Below are positions 50,424 through 52,556 of a DNA stretch of 52,556 bases, piece after piece. Positions within the stretch are counted from its first letter, which is position 1. Every line of letters begins with the position of its first letter. This DNA is from Eubacterium sp. Lineage in GTDB: Bacteria > Bacillota > Clostridia > Lachnospirales > Lachnospiraceae. Both the position numbers and the translations under genes were made by a program. The DNA lies in assembly GCA_024684035.1 (NCBI GenBank), contig JAIKXQ010000040.1:1-52556 (forward strand), read 5' to 3'. The notes beneath the pieces were generated by a model, which ran no database searches, had not been told where the DNA came from, and worked only from the letters and a program-made list of their open reading frames with translations.

Positions 50424-51524
50424 TCACTTGTCGCTGTTTAGAATCGCTTCTACCTCATCCCTTTTCTCATACAGAACGCATCCGCCATCATGATCGTCTA
50501 AGAGCACGCCCTCTTTCTGGAGTGCTTTGAACAGTTTCGAGTTCATGGCTTCCCGAAGGGATGTTTCTTTTACGTTTATATCCGAATATGGCGAAAACGG
50601 ACATGGTTCTGCCCCGCCATGTGAATTGATGTGGAAAAATCCTCTTCCCGCCGCTATGCATCCGCCGGAGCTCTTCTCATCTCCAGGGAAAGATACAAAC
50701 ACCATTTCCGGATGTTCCCGACGCAACCTCATAATTTCATTTCGCAGGTATTCTCTTTCTTCGTCCCCGGGCGCGAGATGCGTCGAATCCTCTGTCACAG
50801 GCACAAACTCCACAAAAATCACTGCCTTACAACCTTTGTCCGAGAGTTTCCCGATAAAGCTCTCGGAAGATACCATGTCCAGATTATCTGTGGTAACCGT
50901 TACGGATGCTCCGTAGATGAGACCGCGTCTGTTCAGCTCATCCATATTAGAGACCAGCTTGTCATAGACCCCTGCGCCACGCCTTCGATCAGTTGCGTCC
51001 TTTTCCCCTTCAATGCTCATGATGGGGATCAGATTTCTATTCCTGTCGAACAGCTCAAAATACTTATCCCCCATGTATATTCCGTTGGTAAAAACCGGAA
51101 ACAGGATGTTCTGCTTCCTGCCGGCAGCTTCGATGACGCCTCTGCGAAGAAGAGGTTCTCCACCGGCAAGGAGGATAAAGCTGACTCCTAGGTCATCTGC
51201 CTCATCAAAAACCTTCAGCCAGTCCTCATCCGTGAGCTGCCGAACCGGCTCCGTATCTTCCGTTGCATTGTTGCATCTGGAATAGCAGCCTGCGCAGTGA
51301 AGATTGCAGCTGCTGGTTATACTTGCAATGAGAAACGGCGGGATATGCTCACCTTCAGCCTCCAGCTTCGCTCTTTTCCTGGATGCTGCTTTCGACGCCA
51401 GCGCAAATTTAGCCATATAAGCACTTTCCCTTGGATTTCTGAGCGTCGCCTTTATGGCGTCGGAAACCACTCTCTCGACACCCCTGGTCATATATTCCTG
51501 AATATCAAAATCCTTACTCATCAT
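50424..51524 (-). CDS. Radical SAM protein with SPASM-like C-terminus
   Basis: A 366-residue enzyme: the 4Fe-4S motif CNLHCAGC in ASITSSCNLHCAGCYSRC (about residue 72-80), FILLAGGEPLLRRG (GGE motif), and a C-terminal half with cysteines in GGCIAAGRGFFHINSHGG, EPCPFSPYSD and GGCVLYEK, which look like auxiliary cluster ligands. Related proteins are MoaA-like or peptide-modifying enzymes; no precursor peptide gene is visible beside it. Either of two adjacent ATGs may be used, after AAAGGTGTGG. Confidence 0.87.
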   Translation of the reverse strand: MMSKDFDIQEYMTRGVERVVSDAIKATLRNPRESAYMAKFALASKAASRKRAKLEAEGEHIPPFLIASITSSCNLHCAGCYSRCNNATEDTEPVRQLTDEDWLKVFDEADDLGVSFILLAGGEPLLRRGVIEAAGRKQNILFPVFTNGIYMGDKYFELFDRNRNLIPIMSIEGEKDATDRRRGAGVYDKLVSNMDELNRRGLIYGASVTVTTDNLDMVSSESFIGKLSDKGCKAVIFVEFVPVTEDSTHLAPGDEEREYLRNEIMRLRREHPEMVFVSFPGDEKSSGGCIAAGRGFFHINSHGGAEPCPFSPYSDINVKETSLREAMNSKLFKALQKEGVLLDDHDGGCVLYEKRDEVEAILNSDK

Positions 51525-51916
51525 TCCACACCTTTCTCACCTGATATTTTTGCGTCCTTACTCCAAGACATCCGAATCAGTGTTCAATTTTGCGCCATTT
51601 GATTGTTTGAAATCTTTTATATATCATAACCGATTCGATATTGTTTTTCAAGGCAAAAAAACTGCCATCAGAAAACTGATGGCAGAATAATTATTTCTCA
51701 TTCTCTCTCTATCTCGAACTCATGTCTTTCCGAAGGGATGTTCTGCTTATTACCTGAATAGATTACCTGTGTTTTGCATCGCAGTAACCTCGCCATCCTC
51801 TATGCGCATCAACAACTAACCCCTCCTGTACAGAAGGACTCTCCAGCGATCGTTCTGCCATCGACAGATGATTCTTTATTCTTTCACCGCCACATCTTCC
51901 TTCCGTCATCAGCGCC
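51525..51916. other. Intergenic region
   Basis: About 390 bases between the ABC gene and the radical SAM gene. It holds the ABC gene's terminator at 51653-51685. I see no gene and no clear promoter in the rest; a short minus frame beginning MTEGRCGG stops at once. Confidence 0.5.
51653..51685 (-). terminator. Rho-independent terminator of the ABC transporter gene
   Basis: CTGCCATCAG (51662-51671) pairs with CTGATGGCAG (51676-51685) around an AAAA loop; on the minus strand TTTTTTTGCC follows directly. Confidence 0.8.
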
Positions 51917-52555
51917 TCACGCAATCTTCCAGCTGACCGCTTTCTTCCGGCCGGAAACGAAATTGCGGTAGATGCCGTCTTCGTTCATCAGTTCTTTGTG
52001 TTTGCCCTTCTGAACGATCCGACCCTTGTCGATGACCAGAATCTGATCTGCGTTCCGCACCGTCTTCAGCCGGTGAGCGATCATAATGATGGTCTTCTCT
52101 CTTGTGAGATTGGCGATGGCTTCCGTAAGCTCCTTCTCATTCTCCGGATCGACATTGGCTGTTGCCTCATCGAGAATGATGATCGGCGCGTCCTTCATGA
52201 TTGCTCTGGCAATGGCAATCCGCTGTTTTTCTCCTCCTGACAGGGTGGCGCCGCCTTCTCCCACAACCGTCTCATAGCCATTCGGGAGTGACTGAATGAA
52301 ATCATGACAGCAGGCTTTTTTTGCCGCCGCAATGACTTCTTCCATGGAAGCCTCCGGCCGTCCGAAACGGATGTTGTTGGCGATGGTATCTTCAAACAGA
52401 TAGACCTTCTGGAAGACGAAGCTGAAATTCTCCATCAGGGAATCAAAACTGTATTCTCTCACGTCTCTGCCGCCGAGAGTGATTTTTCCCTGGCGGACAT
52501 CCCAGAATCTGGCAATCAGCGACGTGAGGGTTGTCTTTCCACCGCCGGAAGGACC
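51917..52555 (-). CDS. ABC transporter ATP-binding/permease protein, C-terminal part (5' cut by window edge)
   Basis: The frame runs off the right edge. It begins at the P-loop (GPSGGGKTTLTSLIARFWD), then Q-loop FSFVFQKVYLFEDT, signature LSGGEKQRIAIA, Walker B IIILDEATANVDPENE, H-loop IMIAHRLKTV, ending AVSWKIA. It is the ATPase half of an exporter-type fused ABC protein whose membrane domain lies outside the window. The P-loop GPSGGG matches the remnant at 4825-4923. Substrate unknown. Confidence 0.9.
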   Translation of the reverse strand, partial: GPSGGGKTTLTSLIARFWDVRQGKITLGGRDVREYSFDSLMENFSFVFQKVYLFEDTIANNIRFGRPEASMEEVIAAAKKACCHDFIQSLPNGYETVVGEGGATLSGGEKQRIAIARAIMKDAPIIILDEATANVDPENEKELTEAIANLTREKTIIMIAHRLKTVRNADQILVIDKGRIVQKGKHKELMNEDGIYRNFVSGRKKAVSWKIA

Positions 52556-52556
52556 G

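Larger units (their letters stand above)
50164..50427 (-). other. Gap with two strong inverted repeats; the 87-residue frame across it is doubtful
   Basis: A frame of 87 codons can be read from GTG 50425, but its first 15 codons are the terminator hairpin at 50382-50411 and its middle codes across a perfect 30-base palindrome (50269-50298). No family is recognisable and no ribosome site precedes it. I treat the region as non-coding. Confidence 0.5.

Noticed and set aside
50164-50427. An 87-codon minus-strand gene after the radical SAM gene
   Set aside because: Its start is the terminator hairpin and its middle is a perfect palindrome; no homology or ribosome site is visible.
1-52556. The metallophore locus as an integrative element
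   Set aside because: No integrase, relaxase, transposase, tRNA gene or flanking direct repeat was seen in the window. Decayed scraps suggest rearrangement, but that is not enough to call an element.

Overview
The window looks like a Bacillota genome of the Clostridia / Lachnospiraceae type. The reasons are AGGAGG-type ribosome sites with frequent TTG starts, a C_GCAxxG_C_C protein, a TIGR04076 protein, a WYL regulator, a QVVAG-type lipoprotein and low-GC intergenic DNA between mid-GC genes. This is a judgement by eye; no 16S or marker gene is present.

Left flank (1-5035): the 3' end of an ABC transporter, decayed remnants (a MerR regulator and an iron alcohol dehydrogenase back to back, and a small helical protein), an alpha/beta hydrolase, an HNH nuclease with a TIGR04076 protein, a DUF2798 membrane protein, and another ABC-transporter scrap. 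The scraps mark repeated rearrangement beside the main locus.

Centre (5036-37399): a thiazoline-type nonribosomal metallophore locus. One long minus-strand operon of about 26 kb (31300 down to 5036, sixteen genes, many joined by 4-base ATGA overlaps) encodes, in order: a type II thioesterase, a flavodoxin-fold reductase, an aryl-acid AMP ligase, a 2525-residue NRPS (ArCP-Cy-A-[E/MT]-PCP-Cy-A-PCP), a 1780-residue NRPS (Cy-A-[MT]-PCP-TE), a thiazolinyl-imide reductase, a saccharopine-dehydrogenase-like protein, a stand-alone methyltransferase, a hexapeptide acetyltransferase, a family 1 glycosyltransferase, an ECF importer (S component, EcfT, double EcfA) and an SsuABC-like importer. A divergent Crp/Fnr regulator follows, then a YbtPQ-like ABC pair, then an M15 peptidase with an Sfp-type phosphopantetheinyl transferase. 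From memory the set resembles yersiniabactin/pyochelin and, in Gram-positives, equibactin of Streptococcus equi. It differs in having sugar-tailoring genes, no visible salicylate synthase, no PKS and an aryl ligase with a changed substrate pocket. I infer an aryl cap followed by three cysteine-derived rings, methylated, partly reduced, and probably glycosylated and acetylated.

A 16-base dyad, GTTAG-N6-CTAAC, lies at the promoters of the biosynthetic operon and of the ABC pair. A looser copy lies at a strong promoter (37580) that drives no protein but a stretch of at least seven stem-loops ending in a terminator (about 37615-37934). I read this as a structured small RNA belonging to the same regulon. 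The 5-N6-5 spacing is that of Crp/Fnr operators, and a Crp/Fnr gene sits next to the first site.

Right flank (38026-52556): ordinary chromosomal genes, nearly all on the minus strand: a chemotaxis receptor, small membrane and lipoproteins, a C_GCAxxG_C_C protein, a YefM/RelE-type toxin-antitoxin pair, SbcC/SbcD, a WYL regulator, a DEDDh exonuclease, a radical SAM protein, and the 3' part of another ABC transporter. No tRNA, rRNA, CRISPR array, transposase or integrase was seen.
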